From Selaginella moellendorffii (lineage: Eukaryota; Streptophyta; Lycopodiopsida; Selaginellales; Selaginellaceae): DNA of 64,000 nucleotides. The stretch is from assembly GCF_000143415.4 (NCBI RefSeq), contig NW_003314297.1:800723-864722 (forward strand), given 5' to 3'. A program made the position numbers and the translations under genes. Below are positions 1 to 10,637 of this stretch, one piece after another (the stretch's first letter is position 1; each line of letters opens with the position of its first letter). Under the pieces are notes generated by a model. It saw nothing but the letters and a program-made list of their open reading frames with translations, ran no database searches and was not told the DNA's origin.

Positions 1-2922
1 GCCTAAGGGATGCAACCACCATCTGCCATTTATATGTGGGATCAGCATAGGCCCTTTGAGCATACGGACCGAACACCTGATCTCGGACAAACTTGAATAT
101 GCCAGCGAATCTGAGAAAAACACTTAAAAGAAAGAAATAAACGAAATTTCAGTCTTACTTTTGGCCCTTGTGAGACTTGTCGGGGTCATTTGCCATCAGA
201 ACATTCAGCAGGTTCAAATATGAAATTGTAGAGGGATACTCTTCTTGCCTTGCCTCCACTTCATTCAGTTCAAACGTCATGTCGTAAACTTGTTGCACAT
301 TGGCTCCTCCCAATGTAGTGGCAGCTGACAGAGGAAGATCATAAGCATCCAGCAAGCTCCATACTCTGTCTCTTATAACTGGAGATAACGGAACAAAGGC
401 AGAGATTGCATTTCGCAAAGATCCCTGTGCAAATCCAGTATTAGTTCCGCATGACAACATTGGAAAACGCGACCTTCAAATACGGTGGAACATTTTCAAA
501 TGGGAGAAGCTTAAAAAGCGGTTCAATATCCGGGAACCAGAGTGACCTTTCCACCTCGCTACCAGCCTCCAAGACCTTGAAAAGAATGATCATACGTCAA
601 TATCACCAGCAAACTAGCGAAGTACCTTTTTCAAAACTTGCAAATAGGCGTCAAGAGCTTTGGCATCTCCCTCCTGAAAAGGAGGGAGAAAAGAACCGCT
701 TGTTTGAATGCAATGTCTGAAGTGCTCCTCATAGACATTGAGCGAATTAAAAAGCGTCTGCCAACTAACAGTACGGAAAGTCTTGTTCTGTAGCATCTGG
801 TACACTTGTCTAGCCCCTTCCTCACTGCAAGCCTGTAAAGGTTTTATGAAAACACAGTCGTGATTTTTTGGGCTTACCAATCCAACCAGCATCTTGAGAA
901 AAGCAACTAATGTAAGGTAGCTTGAATGGTCTTCGCTTATGAATCTTATGAAGTTCCAAAGAACTTCATTATCAGAAACAAGTGCTGGTTCTCTCTGATA
1001 AACAACAAATTCCGTAAGAGAACGTAAGAACAATGGAAAATCACCTGGTAGACTTCTGATATAAGCTCGAGCAAAGATATAAAAGGATCAGCTTGTGTTT
1101 GCATAGCTTGACGGCGTGTTATCAAATCATCCTCCATTGGCTCCTCGGTCGGATACGGATCAGAAAACATGGCGACATTCTTCAAATCTTTGATCTATTG
1201 AGGACGTCAAAAAGTAAATCCTAGAAGTGTTGAAGAACATTTGACGTACCTTCTCTCTGCCGATTGGATTGGACAAAAATATTATGAAAAGTTTGTGCAA
1301 ATAAGCATTGTACATGAACACAAGATCTGGATCATCATTCTGCCATGCCATATAAATAACCAGCCTCGCAAACATGTAAATAACCGTTACCTCGAAGGCG
1401 GCAGCTTTTAAAATTTTCTCAACGAGGAATTTAAAAACGTTCTGCTCGCAAGCGTGATCAAGACATGCTCGAGCATTTGTTATATCAGATTGTGATTCGT
1501 TGATTGAAATACCGCTCGTGTCAACGTTAGACATAAGGAAGACCCCCCATACTAGTCTAATGACATCTGTAAAACCTTTCGTTGTGCTCTCAAGCCCCAC
1601 CTCCATAACCTGAAGAAAAATCAGGAGAGAAACTATCTTGCAGAACTGGTACCTGATTATGGAACTCACGGCGAAATACAGCATCTGGCGAAAGCACAGA
1701 TCCCATCTCGTGACCACCACCGAGAGCGTCCGATATTAACGAGATTGCAAGGGTAAACATCACTGTGTACGCTATCTGCGACAGGGGATATTGTAAATGA
1801 TCAGCACGCATAGGAAGACACCTGAAGCTTGACGACGGATTGTGACGAAAATGCATCTCCCGAACAGTCCTTAACAAGACCATAGATGTCTTTTGCTTCT
1901 TGCGAATCTACAAGAAGAGAAAATAAACTACAGCAACAAAGACCTCAGAAACTTACTGATCCGAACAATAAGGCATGAAAAGACCAAACACTGGCATATG
2001 CTAAGCCGTTCTCTAAGCGCGACGTCATGACGTAGCACAAGAGCTCCCCTGGCATCCATAACGTAAGGCTCAACCCCTGGCCCGCCTAAGCCAGATGGAT
2101 CTTCGCGACCAAGTTCCTGTTAAGTGGCATATAGTCCCCGATGCGATACAAGTGACGCAAGGGTACCTTGATAAGTGTCACAAGTCGCTTGCGTAGTCCA
2201 GCGTCAATCAAACTCTCGATGTATTGTCGAAGATCAACGACCAAGTCTGGATCAAGCTCTTCGTCAAGCACAACGGCCTGTTCTGGCAAGAAAAGAACTC
2301 ATAAGAAAACAGACATTAACAAAGCCGCAAACTTTACTCTCAGAATAAGCTGCAAGGAGTTGATTAGCGCTCTTCTTTCCGTGAACCACAACCCTGCTGA
2401 TAGTCGGAGGCCCTCGAGAGGCTCACGTCCTAAGAGATTCCACTGCGCAAAACAAAAATTACGTACGTGAGACCCGCACAAACTTAAGGTCGTTTTTCAC
2501 CTCTTGATGAGCAGCGACGAGAAGACTCACGCAATCGATCTCATTCAAATGATAGTCGTCACTGAGTTTCAAAGCCTGCGATCAAAGCAAAGAACGTTAA
2601 AAGCTAAGAAGGACAACTCCCAGCATACAATTTGAACATCCTGATCGTCGAGCACGGTGGGCGGCGCGTCCGGCAGCTTCACTTCTTTCGATAAAACCTC
2701 TGTTCGATCGGCTGCCTTGGGCTCCTGACGCACATTTCCTCGGGGTTTAGGGCTTTGCGGAAGAATCTCTACGGTGACCTAGCTTACCGGATAGAGGAGG
2801 AATGATTCGAAGTCTGGGCGGCACAAATGCAGCATATGGAAGAGCTCCGTGCGCTGCTGTGGCGATGGCGATCCTGCCAGCGCCACCTCCACTGTGGATT
2901 GCAGGCGCCTGTAAGAAACCAT
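1..2922 (-). CDS. NUP205: Nuclear pore complex protein NUP205, N-terminal part (gene runs off the left edge)
   Basis: Scaffold nucleoporin of the inner ring of the nuclear pore. The predicted start at 2922 gives a protein beginning MVSYRRLQSTVEVALAG, which resembles the start of plant NUP205. Exons I can place are 2922-2788, 2724-2629, 2575-2501, 2442-2338, 2277-2167 and 2116-1957, followed by several more down to base 1. Recognisable stretches are LLGREPLEGLRLSAGLW (2442-2338), AVVLDEELDPDLVVDLRQY (2277-2167), VLSPDAVFRREF (near 1700) and YNAYLHKLFIIFLSNPIGR (near 1290). Introns are about 50-90 bp. The full protein in other plants is roughly 1,800-1,900 residues, so most of it lies outside the window. 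It is divergent from the DnaJ gene, with only 190 bp between the two start codons. Identification is from remembered family sequence; exon edges left of 1957 were not resolved one by one. Confidence 0.9.
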
Positions 2923-3112
2923 CGCGTCGAGAGTAATCCCTAGAACATAGTGAGGGAAAGAGAGCTTCGAAATCCAGGAGCTTTGGCTACTATATCAATT
3001 GGACGGTTCAGATCTTTCCACGGGGGCATTATCGACGGCCCAGAGCTCTTAAGCCACGCAACCTTAAAACTCCACTGGAAAATTCCAGATTGTAGGGTTT
3101 CTGGCTGGAAGC
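2923..3112. promoter_or_regulatory. Shared divergent promoter region of NUP205 and the DnaJ gene
   Basis: Only 190 bp separate the two start codons, so both 5' leaders and both core promoters must lie here or inside the first exons. I see no clear TATA box. This is inferred from gene arrangement only. Confidence 0.5.
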
Positions 3113-5033
3113 ATGCTGCGATCGCCAATCACAGTCGTTCTAGTTTCCGTGCTGCTGATCTTCTCGATTCCTGCGGAGAGCAAGGATCTCTACAAGGTAC
3201 TCGCACAGTCCTGAAGAATTTGCTGCTAGAAATTTCATTCTTCTCGTCAGATTCTCGGCGTGGACAAGAATGCTGATCAACGCGCAATCAAGAAGGCTTA
3301 CCACAAGCTCTCGCTCCAATATCACCCGGACAAGAACAAGGCGAAGAACGCGCAAGACAAATTCTCCGAGATAAGCAATGGTAAGCGTCATCCTGTGTTT
3401 TTTCTTTCAAGGGAGTGCGTTCTAACGAGGGTGTAGCTTACGAGATTCTTAGTGACGAGAAGAAGCGCAAGGAGTATGATCTCTATGGAGAGTCACCGCC
3501 GGGAGGAGGTTTTGGCGGCGGCGGCGGCGGTGGCGGTGGCTTCGGCGGTGGCGGTGGTGATCCTTTCCAGAGAGATTTTCAACAACAACAGCACCAGTAT
3601 GGCAATGCTCAGCATGAATACCAGCAGCGCTATACGTTCCACTCCGATGGACCGAATGGATTCAGTTTTGACGGCTTTAACTTTGGTGGCTTTGGGAGCT
3701 ACATGGACGACATGTTTGGGGGATTTTTTAAGAACTCGAATCCGGGCCCCGAGTTTGGATCGCAGCTACAGCAGTTAAGTTCGGCAGAGTTCACGAGACA
3801 AGTCCTCAATGACTCGGAAACCTGGCTGCTGCTCTTCGTTTCATCAACAGCGCTCGACCAAAGAACTCGTATCCTTGAAGAGTTTGCCAAGCACATGAAC
3901 GGGGTTATCAAGGTACGTGCAGTTTCTTTCTTTTACGTTTCATTTTTGTTTTCTCCCTTTGACGAATGTTTTGATGCAGGTAGGAATCATAAACTGCCAG
4001 AGTAACCAGCTCCTATGCAAGCAACAGCGCGTTTCGGTACTCAAAGAGCCTAAACTTTACATTTGTCCGTGGGTGCCATCCAGGAAACGATCCTTGGTTG
4101 AGTACACGGGTGAATGGAAAGTGAAGGCACTTGAGGCCTATAGTGTGGAGTTCCTTCCCAGACTTTCGACAAGGATAATTGGGGATGAGGAGGACATTTT
4201 CGAGAAAGACGACAACCTTCCCGGAGCCGTGCTTTTGACGAAGAAAAAAGAGACCCCGGCAATGTGGAGAGCCTTGAGCGGAATCTTCCATCAGCGCGTA
4301 GTATTTTTCGAGAAAAAGGCAAGAGATAGTTGCGTTTCGTGGTTCTAAAAACAGTTTTTACGTCCTCCCACAGGTACAGGATATATCCGACACGCTGGCA
4401 AGAAAGTTCAAAGTGACAAAACTTCCGGCGGTGGTCGGTGTTCTGGCAAATTCGGACGCAACCATTCTATCCCAAGGCCCGAACATCAAACCAGATGACT
4501 TGAAAGGGCTCCTCAAAGATCTAGAGACCAAACACAGACACGTTCGCAGGGAGAAACGCGAGACCAAGTCCAGTGACGGCATTTCGAAGCTGACCAAGGA
4601 AAACTTTTCCAGATTATGCTCCGAAACCGCACTTTGTGTCATCGCGGTCACGAGATCCAAATCCGCAGAGGAGAAGGCGAAAAAGATTCTGCTTGAGGTT
4701 TGTGTTGTCCGCGATTGAGAGCTTTCACAGGACTAAAGTTCCTTTGTTTCGCAGGTTTCTCGGAAGAACATCCAGCCCGCTAATAGATCTTCCTCGGTCG
4801 CTGTCTCGTACGTGTACGTGGACGGTGCTTCTCAGGCCAAATTCGTGAAGGCATTTGGAGACAAGAGGCTAGAGAAGCAAGATCCGGCATTGGTGGCTTT
4901 CAAGTTTCGAAAGAAGAGGTTTGCTACTCACACAGGCCCATTCACGTCAGCTGCAATTGAGAACTTTGTGAGCGAAGCTCTCAACGGCGAAGTGCAGTTC
5001 CAAAATGTGAAGAAAGAGCCATTGATCTCCTGA
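3113..5033 (+). CDS. ERDJ3A: ER-resident DnaJ protein with C-terminal thioredoxin-like region (ERdj3A/TMS1 type)
   Basis: Predicted Hsp70 co-chaperone of the ER lumen, 543 residues. Exons: 3113-3196, 3251-3380, 3437-3912, 3980-4318, 4374-4697, 4755-5033 (1,632 nt, in frame). Residues 1-23 form a hydrophobic signal peptide. The J domain follows (about 25-90) with the HPD triad in YHPDK, then a long glycine run (near residue 100) and a Q/F/G-rich linker. From about residue 190 the protein looks thioredoxin/PDI-like ([26 protein letters not shown]), but the first such unit has no CxxC. No KDEL-type retrieval signal is seen at the C-terminus (KKEPLIS). Intron 4 appears to use a GC donor. The arrangement matches Arabidopsis ERdj3A (TMS1), needed for pollen-tube thermotolerance; that role here is inference. 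The DnaJ call is firm, the orthologue call moderate. Confidence 0.85.
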
Positions 5034-5092
5034 GAAACTCGTCTTCTCGCGAAGAATTGCACTCTAGCTTGTAATCTCCTTTTTGCCTCTTC

Positions 5093-5440
5093 CAGGATCG
5101 ATCAAGCACGCCGGTCAAGTAGAACGCATCAATCAACAGTCGATTACATAACTTGTACAAAGAAAAATATCCAAAAGTAGTGTACGGTAGAAGAATATGC
5201 ATTGAGAGGATTAACTCCAGATTTTAAGCAAAAGTTTTTTTTCAAACTTGACATAAATTCAAAGACGAAGTGTTTTTCTCGTCTTTGATCATTCTCAAAC
5301 TTCGAGCTCTTCTCGCAAGTTATTCTACTGGGATTAAACTTCCTTTTGTTTGGGACATCCAAGAAAATTTTTTAACTTCTTTCATTTCGGATCGATCAAA
5401 GCACACACCGGTCAGGTAGAACACATCGATCGATCAACAA
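5093..5440. repeat. Diverged direct repeat, about 45-50 bp (5093-5140 and 5388-5440)
   Basis: Both copies contain GGATCGATCAA, then a GCAC-CCGGTCA-GTAGAAC core, then CATC and ATC-rich sequence. Spacing is about 295 bp. Function is unknown; it could be a remnant of a local duplication downstream of the DnaJ gene. Confidence 0.5.
5260..5287. other. Short perfect hairpin in the DnaJ 3' region
   Basis: CAAAGACGA (5260-5268) pairs with TCGTCTTTG (5279-5287) around a 10-nt T-rich loop. It could fold in the 3' UTR. A 9-bp stem in plant DNA is not rare, so significance is weak. Confidence 0.4.
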
Positions 5441-6706
5441 GCACCACAATTGACGAACTTGCAAACGTGGCGCACATCGGCTGTGTCCGCGTGTCAAGGT
5501 ATCTGAACGGTTGGGATTCCATAAAACGCCGACGGCTGGAGATCTGCGGATGCGCGTAAACCACCGTTGGATACGACATCGACGTCTCGAGATCCAACGG
5601 CGCGAGATGGCCGCGCCAAGATAACGGGCCCGATGAAGCCAGCTTGGTAGGGATCAACGACATCGAGGTGGCCTGGGCGATCGACGGCGGCGGTGATTTG
5701 TAGCGCGGAAACTCGACGGTCTGGATTGCCTCAAGCGCCCAGCCGTAGGGCCTTTGTTTGCCGCCTTGAATGCTGTGTTGCATTGCCCTCTTTTCTCATT
5801 TCTTCTTCTTTCTCCATCGTCTCGGCGCCAAAGATCTCGTTCGATTCATTGGCACTGGCGCGTTGCCCGATCGGCGCGTGTGGAATTCGGATCCTCTTTG
5901 TGGCGATCCAGGGCTAGATCAGGCGGCGGGGTCGTTTCTTCTGCGGGATCGCCGGCTGGGGCGCCCAGAATTTGGCGCCGATTAGGCCTCGCACGGCTTG
6001 CCCTGGGCGTGGAGCGGCAGGAATTGGAGCATTTCTTGTGCGATCTGTGGCGGATCAGGGATTGGGCGCCGGGAGGGTTTACATTGAGCTGCAGGTCAGT
6101 CTCGGATCAGATCTATGTGATGCCTGCTTGCCGATCTGCCGTGTGATCTGTGCCGGATGATTGCGATTGCGGGATTATGCATTCCTGGGTGATCAGATCG
6201 CCGATCTTGCGCGGTCTTGGCACTGCTTGGCCTTGTAGGTCATCGTTTTGTGTGCGGACCTGCATTCTTTCTGCCTCCTTGGATCGTCGATCTCAAAGAT
6301 CGGGAGATCTTGGGTGCCTGGGCTGCCTGGGATTGTCTGTTTGGGTTTAGTTTGTGGATCTTGGGTCTTTCTAGGCAAAGATCGCCTATCTTTCTCTTAC
6401 GCTAAAGAAGATGCTTTGATGGTGTTTCCAGGATGCGCAAAAGCCCTTCTGGGTCCTCGTGGCTGGCCGACTGGAGCAGAGATCGATCCAAATGCGACGC
6501 TCTTGTCACGATTACAGGCTAGTGAGTTCTACAGTTTAGCGGCATCAACCGGGTTCTTTCCCTGGGGATCTTAAGCCTTGCATTAAGGTGGAAATGATGC
6601 GGTTTTCATTGCAATGACGATCTGCAGGCCTGGTGCCAAGAGATCAGCTTAAGATCTGGGGATCTTAGTAGGGATCTGTGAAAGTGAAGTAGCTCGTATC
6701 TCAACC

Positions 6707-7704
6707 ATGGAGAAGGTTAGCGTCACGTCTAGTACTACCGCGGGGGATTTCCCAGGAACTATGAAAAAGGTTGGTTTTTCCTCTCATTCTAGGCTGAGCC
6801 TCTACGTTTGCTTTCTTATTTCTTACTGTATTTTTGTATGGCTAAACTTCAGGTTAAGCACCTCATTGAGTCGGAGTATTCATCAATGGATGAAGATAAT
6901 GACTCGAAAGTCGAGATTGCGAAGCTCGGCGAGAGATCCGATGAGGAGTGGATCAAGCCCAAGCTCGAAAGAAAATCAGAGCTTTTAGACGGCAAAAGCC
7001 TGTGTGGACGGCTGGCGGTGATCACCTCACATTCTCCACCTCGCAATCACGCATCGGATGGCGCAGCTTCCTCGTCTGAGATGTCCCCTGGTGCAACCAG
7101 TCCGTCCAGGAGTTGTACGCAGTGTGGAGCGACCAAGACTCCACTCTGGAGAAATGGGCCTTGTGGTCCCAAGGTACTTAAATACTTTCCTTTTATCCTT
7201 TACGTTCTTCCAATCGGTGTAGAGATCTCTAACCTTGGGCTCTCTCCTCTTTTGGTGCAGTCTCTTTGCAATGCATGCGGCATTCGTTACAAGAAGGTTG
7301 GCAGCACTAAACGCACCTCGAACAGCAGCGATCCACACGAGCAGCCACAGAAGCTGTCGACAAAGTCTCCGAAGCGTAAGGCCGAGGCAGTGGAGGAGAC
7401 CGAGCGCTCACACGGCCACAGGAGGAGCCGGCTCGTCGTCCGCGGGGAGAAGCGCGAGGCCGTGGAGGAGAAGGCCTCGTGTAGCAGCAGCCAGGTGGTG
7501 TTTAAGCAGCAGTGCTCGTCCCGGCAGGCTCCGGTGCCACGGCGAGTGTGCACAAGGCGGTCGCTCCCCTCGGGCTTCCACACTCCAAAGTGGGGCAGCA
7601 GGTCCGCTAGATTCAACACGTTTAGGAAATCTCATCAAACCAAGGACGAGGAAGAAGGCGCGGCACTTCTCATGGCTCTGGCTTGCGGCCTCGTCAACGC
7701 GTAG
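6707..7704 (+). CDS. B-class GATA transcription factor with C-terminal LLM motif (GNC/CGA1 type)
   Basis: Nuclear DNA-binding protein, 275 residues. Exons: 6707-6769, 6853-7173, 7261-7704 (828 nt, in frame). The single type IV zinc finger is C-x2-C-x18-C-x2-C (CTQCGATKTPLWRNG, then SLCNACGIRYKK) with the WRNGP knuckle typical of plant GATA factors. The last intron splits the finger between GPK and SLC. The finger is followed by Lys/Arg-rich nuclear-localisation-like stretches. The C-terminus is ALLMALACGLVNA, the LLM motif that marks GNC, GNL/CGA1 and relatives. In Arabidopsis these act downstream of light, cytokinin and gibberellin signals to promote greening and chlorophyll synthesis. The neighbouring CHLH gene belongs to that pathway. 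The start at 6707 has a good context (ACCATGG). The class call is firm; the exact orthologue is not resolved. Confidence 0.92.
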
Positions 7705-8383
7705 CTCCTGAGAGGTACCTCCTTTTCTCTCTTCCACAACATCAATCCTTTCAAAGCTGTGCTGATCCATCAAGCCGCGTTCTACAGGAACACCTCTCTC
7801 AGCTCTTTCCCTGTGAAGCTGGAAGAACGAATCGAGATCTCAAGCGAGCTAGAATGAGTGGCAGGAGGATTAAAAATAACAAGAGCCAGCAATGATCTTT
7901 GCTTCCTTCACAACTTTTCGGGAACACAACACTATCTATTATCATGCAACATAAACTTATATATCATCTTCCATCCAAAAACAATGAGCCATTTGTATAT
8001 AGGTGGGTGCTTTGGTAGTCCTGCTCTTTTAACCACTGTCGTTCCTTCTATAGAAGAACTCCTTGTGCAGGCTTTTTGAGACTCTAGCTCTTTGTTCTCT
8101 TTTTTTTTTCCCTTCTAAACTACCTTAAGATATGAGAAATAACAGAAAGAGTGAGAGAGAGATGAGAAAGAGATGAAAAAAGGTTTGTTTTTCTTTTTTT
8201 TTCCTTACTGTATGAAGTTTCCAATAGAGAAACGTGATCAATTCAATATGTTGCTAAACGACAAACGGGATCCGATGCCTCCAATCGAGTAAAGATGCTT
8301 TCCTTGGCCTTTTTCCGCTGCTTTGTCGCTTTTATTGCGATCTGTACGAAATACCAATAAATGGTTTTGTGCCAGGTTTCGTC
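7705..8383. other. Convergent 3' intergenic region between GATA and MIOX
   Basis: Holds the two 3' UTRs. Low-complexity tracts occur at about 8100-8200 (a T run, then GAGAGAGATGAGAAAGAG-like purine sequence). No gene seen. Confidence 0.5.
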
Positions 8384-10099
8384 TCACCATTTGATCGCTT
8401 TGTTTGGGAAATACTGCCAAGAAGAGATCAAGATCCCATTTTGAGTGTTCTTGATAGAACAAAGAGAGAACTTAGAACTCACCTTGTCAATGAGTGAGAG
8501 GTAATATGGTTTTGCGGCTTCCACATCGACTCTGACTTTGCTCTTGCTGTAAAGGTCATACTTGCTGCAAACGACAGAACAGGGATTTGTCAGTAGAGTT
8601 TTCGCAGCTTAAGCCGCTAACCAGAGACTAGAAAAGCTTACTCTCGGTCTAGCAATCTAAGCTCTCTCTTTGCTTACTTGAACTCTTCGAGCCACGGGTA
8701 CATCTCGCGATCGAAGTCGTCCATAAACTGCTTGTAATCTCCAGCTCGATGCAAAGCTGCACGGAAACATAAATTGTAAGGCGACAACAAAACAAAGCAC
8801 AAGTGAAACAACTATGCGAATGCTCCACATCAACAAACTTCTGGAAAGATTCTCGTGCGCAGGCAATACAATATTACCGTAGAAGGAGTGGTACCGAATG
8901 ATAAAAAGAGCTTGTGGAGGCAAATTACAATCGTTTCGCTTGAGCACCTACAAAGTAAAGCTCGTTTAAGTGTTGTATAACTAAATAGTAAGAACAAGGA
9001 CGAGCATCACGAGAAAAGCAAAGTTTACCACACCTGATACAGATACTCGTCGTGGCCCCATGACATGACTATCTTGTCAAGTCCACAGCCTAGCTCGTAC
9101 ACGCCATTGCCGGTGTTAAACCTGGGGTCACGAGAATCTGGGTTTCTGTCAAAAAACTGTTCAAAAAGGTGAGAACTTTCTCCGAGATTTTTTCTTCTTC
9201 TTCCTTTCCTTGCTTGCTCAATCGAGATCTAAACTAAAAAAGCTACTCACCTCCGAGTGCACGATCGATTTGCTAAACGGGCATCCTAGCGGGAATGTAT
9301 CACCTGAGAGATAAAAGAAATTGTGAGTACGCTCGCTAGTTTACAAGCACGAACCCACGACAGCCCACTGCGGTTCTTCGCCAAACTTGGGGTGCAGCAA
9401 CACCTTGCCAAGGTCTGTCAGGATAAAAAAAGTTTAGAAACAACACGACGAAGAAGAAGAGTCAAGAAAAGCTGCGTGTCAAGAGATCATATCTATCTAT
9501 TTTTTACCGTGAATGAGGCCAGTTAAATGGAACCAGTCCTCGTTTGGATGATCCTTGCGAATAGCTTCCGCTGTTTGCAAGAGATGCTCGATTTGGGGCT
9601 CGTCCAGATCCGGATCGCTCTCGTCGACGTACTCGTTGAGAAGCTCGCAGCATTCCCAGATGCCCATCACGGCCTTGTCAAGAACAAGGTGTTTCTTCCT
9701 CATCTCCATTGCCTGCAGGAATGGAAGAGAAGAAGATATATACAATGCTCGTCAGTGACAAGCAGGATTTGCTACGATGATCCTTACGAAGTCATATGTT
9801 TGATTCGTATGGTTGATCTTATAGAAACTCTCCACTCCAGAACTCCGCTCGCTTTCTTTGTTATACTCCCTTCCAAGATCACAAACACACATCAGTGGAG
9901 CGAGAGAGATCGAGCTAAAACAAAACTAAAAGGAAAGTTATTATTACCGGAACTCGTGCCCAAACGCGTTCGCTCCAGGCTTCTCAAATGCTTGCATGGA
10001 TCCGATCATACCCTTGGCGATCTCCGCGTCGTCGGGAGCTGGATCGTCCCAGCTCCTGCGCGACGGATCGATCAATGCCGGTATCGCGTCCACTCCCAT
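8384..10099 (-). CDS. MIOX: Myo-inositol oxygenase
   Basis: Di-iron enzyme that cleaves myo-inositol with O2 to D-glucuronate, feeding UDP-glucuronate for cell-wall sugars and possibly ascorbate. Ten exons: 10099-9948, 9869-9788, 9712-9508, 9414-9355, 9303-9251, 9156-9034, 8947-8878, 8756-8678, 8564-8483, 8413-8384 (936 nt, 311 residues, the usual plant length). Family signatures: [30 protein letters not shown] (HD metal pair, split by an intron after His), [50 protein letters not shown], and the C-terminus YFPNKAIKW. The HD-domain His/Asp iron ligands are all present. The last exon is only 30 nt; it was placed by the AG before TATTTCCC and by matching the conserved C-terminus. The gene is divergent from CHLH. 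The identification is very secure. Confidence 0.95.
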
Positions 10100-10637
10100 C
10101 CTCGCGCCGGTTCTCCTCCCGCCCCGATCGATCGATCAAACCACAAGAAATAGGAAGACCTAAAGACCGCGTTCGCCAAAACACCTCGGACAAAAATATT
10201 CGCCTTGGGATGAGGGCATGTGCCAGCTTTGACTGGTCAGCCGGCGAGGCATGCTGACTCAGAGGATAGACATGCCGCCGTGGCCGCGATTCTAGGGCAC
10301 GTTTAAAATACTTAGATATTTTGTTATTTAGCAAGAGGATCTTCTTGGTTTGATTCCATCGCCCTTGGCGCACAATGCTCGAATCCGGGGCGGCCAATCA
10401 CAGCGCGCCTACCTTATCACCACACGATCGTCGCTTGTGGCTCACGAGCTCCCGTGACACGTGGAAGCTCGTATGACCATGGCTGGGGGTTGGAGCTAGG
10501 TTTTAACGGGCTGGTTGAGCGGGAGCGTCAAGCGATCGAGGTTTTGGGAGCTCCGGGGGCCATGAATCTTCCTGCATTGTGATATTTCGATCGGGGATCT
10601 CGATCGCGGGCTAGGGAATCGATCGAGATCGTCATTC
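10100..10637. promoter_or_regulatory. Divergent promoter region between MIOX and CHLH
   Basis: 538 bp between the two start codons. It holds a palindromic CACGTG G-box at 10458-10463 (in GACACGTGG) and several ATCGATCG runs near both ends. No coding sequence is supported. Assigning the G-box to CHLH light control is inference. Confidence 0.5.
10458..10463. promoter_or_regulatory. G-box CACGTG, 175 bp upstream of the CHLH start
   Basis: Perfect palindromic core of the motif bound by bZIP (HY5) and bHLH (PIF) factors in plants; CHLH is a known light-regulated gene in angiosperms. The motif is seen directly; its function is inferred. Confidence 0.45.

Larger units (their letters stand above)
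5034..6706. other. Intergenic region and 5' leader of the GATA gene
   Basis: About 1.7 kb with no convincing coding exon. Several short open frames near 5700-6570 do not resemble known proteins and are GC-rich, as expected for a 5' leader or leader intron of the GATA gene. The left part carries a diverged direct repeat and a short hairpin, listed separately. Confidence 0.5.

Noticed and set aside
5693-6574. Cluster of overlapping ORFs upstream of the GATA gene
   Set aside because: No family resemblance, many overlapping frames in GC-rich sequence; best read as leader or leader intron.
7287-7773. Minus-strand ORFs antisense to the GATA gene
   Set aside because: Shadows of a GC-rich exon; the plus strand carries the clear zinc finger and LLM motif.
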